Under the pieces are notes generated by a model. It saw only the letters and a program-made list of their open reading frames with translations. It did no database searches and was not told the origin of the DNA. This document shows, piece after piece, positions 50,592-59,395 of a stretch of DNA of 64,000 bases. Both the position numbers and the translations under genes were made by a program. This DNA comes from JAEUKA01 sp035328405 (lineage in GTDB: Bacteria > Myxococcota_A > Polyangia > Palsa-1104 > JAEUJZ01), in NCBI GenBank assembly GCA_035328405.1, contig DAOLIT010000025.1, positions 3,310-67,309 on the forward strand. Direction: 5' to 3'. Each line of letters starts with the position of its first letter. The first letter of the stretch is position 1.

Positions 50592-51401
50592 ATGAGCCAG
50601 ACAAACGAAACGATGCTGGGGCCATTTGAAACCCTGCGGGTCGAAACAGAAGGTGCGGTCGCGGTTGTGTCGATTCATCGCCCGGCTGCTCGGAATGCGC
50701 TGTCCGAACAGGTGCTGTTGGAATTGCTCTCGCTGTGCGAAAAGCTCGCTGCGTCGGAAACGATCCGCGCGGTGGTGCTGACCGGTTCGGGCGACAAAGC
50801 GTTTGTCGCAGGCGGGGACATCGCTCAAATGGCGACCATGCTCCCCGTCGATGCACTGCGCTTTGCAGAGCTGGGACACAAGGTGATGAGCGCGCTCGAA
50901 AAACTGCCGCAACCGGTCCTTGCGGCGGTGAATGGGTACGCGCTGGGCGGCGGGATGGAGCTTGCGATGGCGTGCGATGTGATTTTTGCGTCGGACAACG
51001 CGCGCTTTGGACAGCCGGAAGTCAACATCGGCGTGATGCCGGGTTTTGGGGGTTCGCAGCGTTTGCCGCGTCGCGTGCCATTCGGCGTCGCAGCGGAAAT
51101 TCTGCTCGGCGGAGACAGCCTGACGGCGGCGGAGGCGTTGCGGATCGGCCTGGTGAACCGCGTGGTTCCGCAAGAAAATCTTTTGCCGGAAACCAAACAA
51201 TTCGCGCAGAAAATCGCCTCGCGAGCGCCCGTCGGTGTGGCCAAAACAAAAAAGGCGCTTCATGCGGCGCGGGAAATGTCTCTTTCCGACGGAAATGCGC
51301 TGGAACGACAGCTCTTTTCCGAGCTATTCGCCACAGCCGATCAAAAAGAAGGCATGGACGCCTTTTTGCAAAAGCGACCGCCTATCTATACGGGGAAGTA
51401 G
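50592..51401 (+). CDS. Enoyl-CoA hydratase/isomerase (crotonase family)
   Basis: A 269-residue crotonase-fold enzyme that hydrates 2-enoyl-CoA. Oxyanion-hole strands are AFVAGGDIAQM and NGYALGGGMELAMACD; the catalytic Glu pair is likely in GGGMEL and FGQPEVNIGVMPGFGGSQRLPR. The start ATG lies 6 bases after the thiolase stop. The ending segment GMDAFLQKRPPIYTGK is usual for short-chain enoyl-CoA hydratases. It converges on the carboxyltransferase gene. Confidence 0.94.
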   Translation: MSQTNETMLGPFETLRVETEGAVAVVSIHRPAARNALSEQVLLELLSLCEKLAASETIRAVVLTGSGDKAFVAGGDIAQMATMLPVDALRFAELGHKVMSALEKLPQPVLAAVNGYALGGGMELAMACDVIFASDNARFGQPEVNIGVMPGFGGSQRLPRRVPFGVAAEILLGGDSLTAAEALRIGLVNRVVPQENLLPETKQFAQKIASRAPVGVAKTKKALHAAREMSLSDGNALERQLFSELFATADQKEGMDAFLQKRPPIYTGK

Positions 51402-51446
51402 CCCTCTGTCCGCACGCTGCGCACAGGTCGGTCTGTGTGCGCGAAA

Positions 51447-53012
51447 TCACACAGGAATGATGCCGCGTTTGCGCGCGGGACGTTCGACTTTGCGGTTCCA
51501 CGCCATGTTGAGCGCAAGACCGAGCACGCTTCGGGTGTCGCGCGGGTCGATCACGTCATCGACCAAACCCCACCCGGCGACTTTTTGGATGTCGATGTGT
51601 TGCTGAATCATCGACACGATTTGCGCCTTGACCTCGGGGGCCGGTTCCATGCCGCCAAACAGTTTTTTGCCAGCAATGCCGACCATGCCCTCGGCACCCA
51701 TCACGCTGATTTCGGCACCGGGCCACGCGACGAGCAAATCGGGTTCATAAGCTCGCCCTGCCATGACGTAGTACCCAGCACCGTACCCCTTGCGGACAAC
51801 CACTGTCAGTTTCGGCACCGTCGCAGACGCCATGATGTGGAGCATCTTCGCGCCATGGCGAATGATGCCCTCGTGTTCGACTTTGCTGCCGACCATGAAA
51901 CCCGGCACATCCATGAAAAACACGAGTGGAATCGAGAACGCATCGCAAATCTGCATAAAGTGCGCGGCTTTGTCGGCGCTGTTCACGTCCAAAATGCCGC
52001 CCAAGTGCCGAGGATTGTTGGCGACGATGCCGACGGGATAACCACCAATACGAGCCAAACAAGTGATGATGTTTTTGGCCCACTTGGGTTTGATATCGAG
52101 GCAGCGTCCGTGGTCCACGACGGTTTTCACGATGTTGTACATGTCGTAGGCTTGGCGCGTGCTTTGGGGTAGCACGTCGAGCAGTTTCTCGTCGCGCCGG
52201 TCGAGCGGGTCGTCGCAAGGCAGCACGGCGGGCTTTTCCTCGCAGTGCTGGGGCATGTAGGACAGGTAGTCTTTGATCGCCGCGAGACAGGTTTCCTCGT
52301 CGGGGAGCTCGACATCGCCGACGCCGGACGTTTCGCAGTGGATTTTGCTGCCGCCGAGTTCTTGTTCGGTGATTTCTTGCCCGGTCACGGCTTTGACGAG
52401 CGGCGGTCCCCCGAGGGCCATCGAGCCCTGGTTTTTAACCATCGGCACAAAATCCGCGAGCCCCGGAATGTACGCCGTGCCTGCTGCGCCCGGCCCCACC
52501 ATCGCCGATACGAGCGGCACGACCCCGGACATGAACACTTCCTCCCGAAACAGATACCCCGAGCCCGCAAACAGCGAAATGTGGTCGCCGCCTTGTGATT
52601 GCGGATCGATGCGCGCACCTGCCGAATCAATAAACCACACCATCGGCATGCGAGCCCGCAGCGCCAGCTCGCGCATGCGTGTGACTTTGACCTCGCCGGT
52701 CATGCCAATCGACCCGCCTTTGACCGTGAAGTCGTACGCGCACGCGGCCACCATGCGGCCATTGACGGGCCCATAGCCGCAAACCACAGCATCAGCGGGA
52801 GGCTTGTCCGACGGATTCGCACCGCCCATTTGTGTGCCAAACAGCCCGACCTCAAAAAAGTGCCCGCCGTCGAAAAACCGCGCCAGGCGTTCGCGCGCCG
52901 TCCATTTGCCGCGATCGTGCTGTTTTTGCACTTTGTCCGGCCCGCCCATTTCTTTGATACGGGCTCGCTCCGCTTCGAGTTCGGCGACCCGTTCGCGCAT
53001 CGTCTTTTGCAT
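51447..53012 (-). CDS. Acyl-CoA carboxylase carboxyltransferase subunit (PccB/MmdA type)
   Basis: Carboxyltransferase of a biotin-dependent carboxylase (propionyl-CoA or acetyl-CoA carboxylase, or methylmalonyl-CoA decarboxylase), 521 residues. N-terminal GGPDKVQKQHDRGKWTARERLA, FMSGVVPLVSAMVGPGAAGTAYIP, GVGDVELPDEETCL and the C-terminal IGGYPVGIVANNPRHLGGILD, FMDVPGFMVG and VRKGYGAGYYVMAG give both crotonase-like halves. ATG 53012 follows AAGGAC; an upstream open extension is not conserved. The orphan biotin carrier at 33751 may be its partner. Propionyl-CoA activity is the more common role in this lineage, but not proven. Confidence 0.92.
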   Translation of the reverse strand: MQKTMRERVAELEAERARIKEMGGPDKVQKQHDRGKWTARERLARFFDGGHFFEVGLFGTQMGGANPSDKPPADAVVCGYGPVNGRMVAACAYDFTVKGGSIGMTGEVKVTRMRELALRARMPMVWFIDSAGARIDPQSQGGDHISLFAGSGYLFREEVFMSGVVPLVSAMVGPGAAGTAYIPGLADFVPMVKNQGSMALGGPPLVKAVTGQEITEQELGGSKIHCETSGVGDVELPDEETCLAAIKDYLSYMPQHCEEKPAVLPCDDPLDRRDEKLLDVLPQSTRQAYDMYNIVKTVVDHGRCLDIKPKWAKNIITCLARIGGYPVGIVANNPRHLGGILDVNSADKAAHFMQICDAFSIPLVFFMDVPGFMVGSKVEHEGIIRHGAKMLHIMASATVPKLTVVVRKGYGAGYYVMAGRAYEPDLLVAWPGAEISVMGAEGMVGIAGKKLFGGMEPAPEVKAQIVSMIQQHIDIQKVAGWGLVDDVIDPRDTRSVLGLALNMAWNRKVERPARKRGIIPV

Positions 53013-53065
53013 CGAAAAGTCCTTTGTGCCTATGTACGCCTGTGTGCGCCTATGCGGACAAGAGC

Positions 53066-55153
53066 CTACTTTTTGTCTTGCAGGGCTTGCCGGATCAGAA
53101 AAGCGCAGAGCAGGAAAAACGCGCACGCCGCAATCGCGTCACCGGGAAGCCCGAGCGAGGCCCAATACTCGTGGCCCACATCCAATTTGTCGGCAACCGG
53201 CTTTGCAAAACCCTGCAAAAACGCGATGAGCATTCCGGCCAGCGAGCCTCCAGCGACCAAGCCCGTCGCAAAGAGCATTCCCGAACCGATGTCCGATTCT
53301 GCCGCAGCCGCTCGGCCCCCAGACCGTTGTGTCCGTCGGCGATTCACCAACCAGCGGACCATTCCTCCCACGAAAATGGGTGCCGTCGTGGACAGCGGCA
53401 AATACGCTCCGACGGCCCAGGACAGCGCGTGTGCACCGGCCAGTTGAGCCATGAGCGCCATACACACACCGACGAGAACGGGACCCCACGGAAGTTGTTG
53501 GCTGAGCTGTCCTTTGATCATGGTCGCCATCAGCATCGACTGCGGCGCGGGGAATTTTTCGGTGCCAATTGCGTGCTGCACACCCGGAATCGAGCGGTCG
53601 AGGAGCAGCAGCGTTCCTCCAATCACCAACACCGAAACGACCACGCCGATCATCAAACCGATTTGTTGTTTGTACGGCGTCGCACCGACGAGAAAACCAG
53701 TCTTCAAGTCTTGTGAAGTCGCACCCGCATTTGCCGCAGCCACACACACCACAGAACCCACAAGGAGCGCAGCCGCCTGATACATGTCCCCGCGCCAACC
53801 GATGGTGATGAACACAAGGCACGTTCCCATCAGCGTCGCGATGGTCATGCCGGAAATCGGGCTCGACGAACTGCCGATGATGCCGACGATGCGACTCGCG
53901 ACGGTGACGAAAAAGAAACCGAACAAGACGATCAGCGCCGAAATCACCAACGAACCAGGGAATTTGCCCGGCAGGTTTGGTGTCAGCGCGATGATCAAAC
54001 CGAGCACAATCGTGCCCGCGACAACCACCCACAGGGGCAGGTCGCGTTCTGTGCGCACCGTCGTCGCTTTTCCTCCGACGCGCAGGTCGTGCAGCGAATC
54101 GCGGAAACTGCTGACGATGGTCGGAAGCGTTTTGATGAGCGTCAGAAGGCCCGCGCAGGCGACGGCACCGGCACCGATGTACCGAACATAGGCGTGATAG
54201 ACCTGCTCTGCGACGGAGAGCGAGGCAATCCTGGCGTCGCTGTAGCCCAGGGCGTGCAAGTCCGCCAACCGTTGTGCGTCTGGCACATACATCGAGATGA
54301 GCGGAATCAGCGCCAGCCACGACAACACACCACCCGAAGTCATTTCCGCCGCGATGCGCGGTCCGACGATATAACCGACGCCCAAATACTCGGGCGTGAT
54401 GTTGCACTCGAGGCTGGCATTCGGATACACGGACTTGGGCCCGGTTCTGAGTCCCGGCGTGTCTCGCCACAGTTTCAACACACCCATGAGCAGCCAATAG
54501 CCGGTCGCGGAAAAGACGCCGTGAAAGACCTTTTTGGCCAAATCCCCGCCACGTTCGCCGACCATCAGCACTTCCGCGCACGCTGTGCCTTCGGGATACG
54601 GCAATTTCCCGTGTTCTTTGACGATCAAACTCCGACGCAGCGGAATCATGAACAGGATGCCAATCACACCCCCGATAGCCGCCAGCGTCAGGATTTGGCC
54701 ATAACGGAAAAATCGCTCGCCCTCGGCCAAAAACAGAAGCGCAGGCACCGTAAAAACGACCCCGGACGCAATCGATTCGCCTGCCGAACCGAGGGTTTGC
54801 ACGATGTTGTTTTCCAAAATCGTGCTTTTGCCGAATTTCTTGAACACCGCAATCGAAAGCACGGCAATGGGAATCGATGCAGAGATGGTCAAACCTGCCC
54901 GCAGAGCGAGATAGACGGTAGCGGCACCGAACAACACACCAAACAGAGCTCCCAACAGGATGGCTTTCGGGGTCAGTTCCGCCATCTCTGCATCGGGAGC
55001 GATGTAGGGCTCGTAGGGCTGTTGAGATACCGAGGAAGGAGAGGAAGAGGAAGAGGAAGAAGGTTTGCCGCTTAGCGTGCCAGCAGTTTCCGATGTGGAA
55101 TGCTCGACGGCGATCGATTCGGCGAACGACTCATTGTTGCGACGGGGCGACAT
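53066..55153 (-). CDS. OPT-family oligopeptide transporter
   Basis: Secondary transporter of 695 residues with about 15 membrane helices, importing peptides or metal chelates. Diagnostic stretches are ENNIVQTLGSAGESIASGVVFTVPALLFL, PYPEGTACAEVL and SPISGMTIATLMGTCLVF. The first 60 residues are cytoplasmic and low-complexity, with a Ser run (GKPSSSSSSSPSS). The gene ends 53 bases upstream of the carboxyltransferase start on the same strand, so they may share a transcript. It diverges from the deacetylase gene. Substrate unknown. Confidence 0.92.
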   Translation of the reverse strand: MSPRRNNESFAESIAVEHSTSETAGTLSGKPSSSSSSSPSSVSQQPYEPYIAPDAEMAELTPKAILLGALFGVLFGAATVYLALRAGLTISASIPIAVLSIAVFKKFGKSTILENNIVQTLGSAGESIASGVVFTVPALLFLAEGERFFRYGQILTLAAIGGVIGILFMIPLRRSLIVKEHGKLPYPEGTACAEVLMVGERGGDLAKKVFHGVFSATGYWLLMGVLKLWRDTPGLRTGPKSVYPNASLECNITPEYLGVGYIVGPRIAAEMTSGGVLSWLALIPLISMYVPDAQRLADLHALGYSDARIASLSVAEQVYHAYVRYIGAGAVACAGLLTLIKTLPTIVSSFRDSLHDLRVGGKATTVRTERDLPLWVVVAGTIVLGLIIALTPNLPGKFPGSLVISALIVLFGFFFVTVASRIVGIIGSSSSPISGMTIATLMGTCLVFITIGWRGDMYQAAALLVGSVVCVAAANAGATSQDLKTGFLVGATPYKQQIGLMIGVVVSVLVIGGTLLLLDRSIPGVQHAIGTEKFPAPQSMLMATMIKGQLSQQLPWGPVLVGVCMALMAQLAGAHALSWAVGAYLPLSTTAPIFVGGMVRWLVNRRRTQRSGGRAAAAESDIGSGMLFATGLVAGGSLAGMLIAFLQGFAKPVADKLDVGHEYWASLGLPGDAIAACAFFLLCAFLIRQALQDKK

Positions 55154-55204
55154 CGGGGCGGGAAAGTATCACGTTCGCCTACAAGTGGGCCGGTTTTTTG
55201 GTCG

Positions 55205-55232
55205 TTGGTTTGCGCCTCGCGAGCGATACAAT
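55205..55232 (+). promoter_or_regulatory. Candidate promoter of the deacetylase gene (leaderless type)
   Basis: TTGGTT (55205-55210), a 16-base spacer and TACAAT (55227-55232), 6 bases before ATG 55239, which has no SD. Confidence 0.35.
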
Positions 55233-55238
55233 CTGACG

Positions 55239-56270
55239 ATGCGTACCTACTTGTCCAGCGGCGACGTGTTTCTGGGACACCAACCTCTTGGAGAGCATTC
55301 CGAAAAGCCCGAACGGTTGAAGGCGATTCTGGATGCGATTGACGCTTCGGATTTGGTCGGACGGTTTCGGTGGATACCTCCGCGTCCGGCGACAACAGAA
55401 GAATTGCTGCGTGTTCACACAGAGACGTATTTGCAGGATCTGCGCCAGAAAATGGGCGATTTGCATCCCAAAGGAAAGGGGTGGCTCGACCCGGATACGT
55501 ACTATGGGCCGGGAACCTATGATGCGGCGTTTCATGCAGCCGGGACAGCGACGGAACTCGCGTTGAAAATCGCGTCGGGCCGCGAAGAACCTGGCGACAA
55601 CGGCTTTGCGCTGGTGCGTCCACCGGGACACCACGCGGGCCCCTCCCGAGCCATGGGTTTTTGCTTGTTCAACAATGTGGCGATTGCGGCTCAGGCTGTG
55701 CGTGCGACGGGACGCAGAGTTGCCATTGTGGATTTCGATGTTCATCACGGCAACGGAACGGAACAGATTTTTCGTGCAGATGGAGGCGTGCTTTTTATCA
55801 GCCTGCACCAGTTTCCGTTCTATCCAGATACGGGAGATGCGGCCTCCATTGGGGAAGGGAATGGTCAGGGTTTCATTGTGAACATTCCGTTGCCCGAGGG
55901 AAGCGGCGGCGCAGAGTACAAATTGGCGTTTCGACGACTGGTGCTTCCGGCGCTGCGGCGGTTTGCACCGGACTTGATTCTGGTGTCTGCCGGTTTCGAT
56001 GGACACAGCAGAGATTCGTTGGCGGGGATGGCGCTTATGGAAGATGACTACGCAGCGATGGTTTCGCAGCTCCTGTCGGTCCAATCAAGGTTGTTGCTCG
56101 TGCTGGAAGGGGGATACCACCGCGAAGCACTTGCGGCGAGTGTCCTCGCGGTGCTGCGCGTCCTCATCGATCCGAGCGGATACCGACCCACTGGGCACGA
56201 CGCGGGCACCAAAGCGAGAGATTCCGTCCGGAAGCTCATCTCGGATCTGCAACAACTCCACCGCTTGTGA
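55239..56270 (+). CDS. Histone deacetylase/acetylpolyamine amidohydrolase family protein
   Basis: Zinc hydrolase of the class II-like bacterial HDAC group, 343 residues. RPPGHHAGPSRAMGFCLFNN contains the catalytic His pair, VDFDVHHGNGTEQIF two zinc ligands (Asp and His), and ILVSAGFDGHSRD the third Asp; the final LLVLEGGYHREALA is a normal ending. Targets in bacteria are acetylpolyamines, acetoin-related or acetyl-lysine proteins; none can be chosen from sequence. ATG 55239 lacks an SD and a TACAAT box ends 6 bases upstream. It diverges from the OPT gene. Confidence 0.94.
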   Translation: MRTYLSSGDVFLGHQPLGEHSEKPERLKAILDAIDASDLVGRFRWIPPRPATTEELLRVHTETYLQDLRQKMGDLHPKGKGWLDPDTYYGPGTYDAAFHAAGTATELALKIASGREEPGDNGFALVRPPGHHAGPSRAMGFCLFNNVAIAAQAVRATGRRVAIVDFDVHHGNGTEQIFRADGGVLFISLHQFPFYPDTGDAASIGEGNGQGFIVNIPLPEGSGGAEYKLAFRRLVLPALRRFAPDLILVSAGFDGHSRDSLAGMALMEDDYAAMVSQLLSVQSRLLLVLEGGYHREALAASVLAVLRVLIDPSGYRPTGHDAGTKARDSVRKLISDLQQLHRL

Positions 56271-56315
56271 TTGTCTGCGCAGTCGTTGCCAGGTGGCGGG
56301 TACCAAACGAACCCC

Positions 56316-56654
56316 CTACTTTTTCTTGGCTTTTGGGGGTTTTGGTTTGGGAAGCGGGAGTTCCGACGCTGTGACTTTCGCAAGCTCGCACAAGAAATCC
56401 GCATCTTCCACGCGGTCTCCCGAGATCAAAAAGGCCGGTTTGGACCCCGGATAGGGACAGCCCTCTTGCACCGTTCCCAACAAGGCACGGCCCTTGTCCG
56501 TGGGTTTTACAAAAAGCTGATCGTCCGCGAGCAGCGCAAACATTTTTCCGTCGAGGTAGATGCCAAATTCCCCGAACATTCGCTTCGCCGTGACGTTTCC
56601 GGCCCCTGAAAATTGATCGAGAAAAAAATCTGCCGTGCTTTGTTTCGATGCCAT
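56316..56654 (-). CDS. TfoX N-terminal domain protein
   Basis: A 112-residue protein of the TfoX_N family, named after the competence regulator TfoX/Sxy but lacking its C-terminal domain. DFFLDQFSGAGNVTAKRMFGEFGIYLDGKMFALLADDQLFVK is the typical core. It ends in a basic Pro/Lys tail (LPKPKPPKAKKK). ATG 56654 is favoured over an in-frame start at 56696, with AGAGGA upstream. It converges on the deacetylase gene. Role unknown. Confidence 0.88.
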   Translation of the reverse strand: MASKQSTADFFLDQFSGAGNVTAKRMFGEFGIYLDGKMFALLADDQLFVKPTDKGRALLGTVQEGCPYPGSKPAFLISGDRVEDADFLCELAKVTASELPLPKPKPPKAKKK

Positions 56655-56740
56655 GTGGGAGGGTGTCCTCTTGTGTACTGTGGTGTGGAGCCTCATAACA
56701 CAACAGGGGGCTTTGTCATACGACGCAAACGGCGTGGTGT

Positions 56741-59332
56741 TTACCGTTTTTGCAAGGTGCCGAGAGACAGCAACCGAATCGGGGTTTGCATCGGGTCTCG
56801 AACCAAAATTTCGACGGTTTCATCGGGCAAAAGGTCGAGCAGATTGTCCGAAAAAACGGCGTGTTCTGAAGCAGACAGCCACAAACCTTTGGTCGGACGA
56901 GCGACCGAGATGCGGATCAAGCGGGTGGTTTCGTCGTCGCCTGGAAATTCCTCGAGCAACACCTCGGGTTCTTCGAGCGGAACATTCCGCAACGGTTGGG
57001 GCCACAGCACACACCGCGCGACCAGCACCGAGTCCGTGTCGAGCAATTCGGCCCGGACGATCAAGTTCGGATTGAGCACGTCGTAAACACCAAGCTCAGT
57101 GGTCGCATTTTGGATGATTTCGACGGGAATGGTTTTTGAAAAACGCTGCTCGCCGTGCGCGGAAAAACCCGAAAGCCGCAGCGACAGCGTTCGGAGCTTG
57201 TTTGCCGGGCCGCTGTGGCACGCCCAGACTTCGATTTGCGCAGACCCGCTGCCGCTTTGGGGACTTGGCTCGTTGTGCGCGAGGCCCACGGCCCACGGGG
57301 CCAGCACACGTTTGATTGCGTAACACGCGGCCTTCCTGCGCACCGGAATCCCCGTCGCTGCATCCTGTGCGGAATGATGCTCGAGCACCGACCAACTGAC
57401 GCCAGGCCAGCAATCGTCAAGCTGCCACACCAGCGCCCCGCCCGTTCCGCGCGTTTCTGCTTGCCCAAACTGACGCCGAAACGCTGCGAAACCATGCGAC
57501 AGCGCCTCGGCCTGCAAAAGCTGCGATGCATAGATGTATCTCGGCAAATCATTTACCGACGGCAGGTTCCGCGAAAGGTACGTTTCGATGCGCTCCGGGC
57601 CGTCTTGTCCTTTGTTGAGGCCCGCCAAGATGCTGATTCCGTCCGGCGCAAAACCCAGGCCCGTTGTGATCGTGTGCAAAGACGGCACGCCTTGCATCCC
57701 AAACTCGCTGACGAAACGGCCGCACAGCGTGCCATACGCTTGGTAGTCCTGTTGCGCACCGTGCCATACATCCCAAATGTGTCGATCTCCGTCGAGTCGG
57801 TCGTTGGGGTCGGCGCTTTGTCGGCCATACGGACTGCCGGGCCAATAAGGTACATGCGGAGCGTGCTCAGCGACGACTTGCGCCAGCGTGTCCTCATAGA
57901 TTGCACGGCCATCGAAACGCATCGGCTGATCTGGCTCGGGCGGGGACGGCAGCGGTGTGCGGGGACCGTCGTACAGGCCGAGCGACTGCGCGATGGAATA
58001 GTCCTCGTTGTTGCCCGCAAACAGCACCAGGCTCGGGTGGTGCCGCAGCCGTTTGACCGCTTGCTCGGCTTCCTGCGCAACGCTGTTCAAGAACCACTTG
58101 TGCCCCGGATACAGACCGCACGCAAACGCGAAGTCTTGCCAAACGAGCAGGCCTTTTTCGTCGCACAAATCGTAAAAATCGTCCGTTTCATAAATCCCGC
58201 CGCCCCATACCCGCACCATGCACATGCCCATGAACAGCGCCTCATCCAGCAGGTGAGACACTTGCTTCCGACTCACCGACGGAAGCACCAGTTCCGGCGG
58301 AATCCAATTGGCCCCTCCGCAAAACACGGGCCGGTTGTTCACGACGAAATAGAAACTTTCTCCGTCGGTGTGCTGCGCAAAATCCGTGACGAGTTCGACT
58401 TTTCGCGCCCCGAGCCGCAGCGTTTTCTGACACAGCGTTTGCGCGTTGTGCGACACCGAAAGCGCAACCTGATAAAGCGACTGCGGGCCGTGTCCAGCGG
58501 GCCACCACAGCGCCGGCTTTTCAATCGGCAGCTCTCGCCACAGTTGGCCGCCCGAACCGGGTAGCGTGTCGGTTTGTGCGTACAGCTCCCGACCTTGCGG
58601 GTCGTGTACTCGAATCGACACATCGAGCACGTCCGTGTCCAGCAAGTCGCCTGAGACGGTGGGATGCAACCGCAGCGTCGCCGATTCCAAATCGTCGGCG
58701 AGCAACATGTCGGCTCGGAAGTTGGTCAGGTGTACGCGACTGTCCGACAAAAAAATCGGACGCCACGGCCCACACGACACAAGCGCCGGCCCAAAATCCC
58801 ACCCAAAGGCGTATTGCGCTTTTCGCACATACACCCGCCCGGCGTCTCCGTTCCACACGACGCGAGGCCCAAACGTCGCAAGCCGTTCTTGAGCCGTGCG
58901 CAATGCCGATGCAAACCGGATCACCAGTTCTTGTTCCGCATCCTCGCCGGGTTTGAGCAACGACTCGACCTGGACCGTGTGTGAACAAAACATGTTGTCG
59001 CTGTGCAAAAGCTTCTCGCCGTTCAGCCACACCGTCGCTTCCGTATCCAAGCCTTCAAACACGAGTCGAAACGGACCTCGTTCGCTTTTGTCCGACGGCA
59101 ACTGAAAGCGGCACCTGTACCACACGTCTTGCAAAAACGAGGACGCAAGGCGCGGCGCGCTGGACGACACATACGGATTCGGCAGTCTTCCGGCCCGCCA
59201 CAAGGTGTCGTGAGCCAGGCCCGGAACGTCAGCCGGAATCCAACCCGTTTCGTCCGCGAGCACTTCGAGCCGGTCTGCCCGCGCACTGGCAACTTTCAGC
59301 GACCATCCCGAAACAAGAAACCATTTCCCCAT
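56741..59332 (-). CDS. Beta-mannosidase, glycoside hydrolase family 2
   Basis: An 863-residue retaining exo-beta-mannosidase-like enzyme. No signal peptide is visible, so it is probably cytoplasmic. N-terminal jelly-roll with LNGEKLLHSDNMFCSH, TIM barrel with GANWIPPELVLPSV, MVRVWGGGIYETDDFYDLCDEKGLLVWQDFAFACG, acid/base Glu in AGNNEDYS and nucleophile Glu in SEFGMQGVPS, then QLDDCWPGVSWSVLEH and C-terminal beta domains. ATG 59332 has GAGGAC close by; TTG 59344 is the alternative. The gene ends about 90 bases upstream of the TfoX_N start. Suggests use of mannan oligosaccharides or N-glycan fragments. Confidence 0.93.
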   Translation of the reverse strand: MGKWFLVSGWSLKVASARADRLEVLADETGWIPADVPGLAHDTLWRAGRLPNPYVSSSAPRLASSFLQDVWYRCRFQLPSDKSERGPFRLVFEGLDTEATVWLNGEKLLHSDNMFCSHTVQVESLLKPGEDAEQELVIRFASALRTAQERLATFGPRVVWNGDAGRVYVRKAQYAFGWDFGPALVSCGPWRPIFLSDSRVHLTNFRADMLLADDLESATLRLHPTVSGDLLDTDVLDVSIRVHDPQGRELYAQTDTLPGSGGQLWRELPIEKPALWWPAGHGPQSLYQVALSVSHNAQTLCQKTLRLGARKVELVTDFAQHTDGESFYFVVNNRPVFCGGANWIPPELVLPSVSRKQVSHLLDEALFMGMCMVRVWGGGIYETDDFYDLCDEKGLLVWQDFAFACGLYPGHKWFLNSVAQEAEQAVKRLRHHPSLVLFAGNNEDYSIAQSLGLYDGPRTPLPSPPEPDQPMRFDGRAIYEDTLAQVVAEHAPHVPYWPGSPYGRQSADPNDRLDGDRHIWDVWHGAQQDYQAYGTLCGRFVSEFGMQGVPSLHTITTGLGFAPDGISILAGLNKGQDGPERIETYLSRNLPSVNDLPRYIYASQLLQAEALSHGFAAFRRQFGQAETRGTGGALVWQLDDCWPGVSWSVLEHHSAQDAATGIPVRRKAACYAIKRVLAPWAVGLAHNEPSPQSGSGSAQIEVWACHSGPANKLRTLSLRLSGFSAHGEQRFSKTIPVEIIQNATTELGVYDVLNPNLIVRAELLDTDSVLVARCVLWPQPLRNVPLEEPEVLLEEFPGDDETTRLIRISVARPTKGLWLSASEHAVFSDNLLDLLPDETVEILVRDPMQTPIRLLSLGTLQKR

Positions 59333-59395
59333 GTCCTCGAGCAAACCACGCCTATTCCCTCAAGCACAAGCCCCCCAAAACGCAGCGTTTGAAGG

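Noticed and set aside
49254..51263. Long minus-strand open frame of about 670 codons
   Set aside because: It lies antisense to the thiolase and enoyl-CoA hydratase genes, whose motifs are unmistakable; its translation is Arg/His-rich and shows no family features.
51402..51446. Hairpin CACAG/CTGTG between the enoyl-CoA hydratase and carboxyltransferase genes as terminator
   Set aside because: Stem is short and bulged and no T-run follows on either strand.
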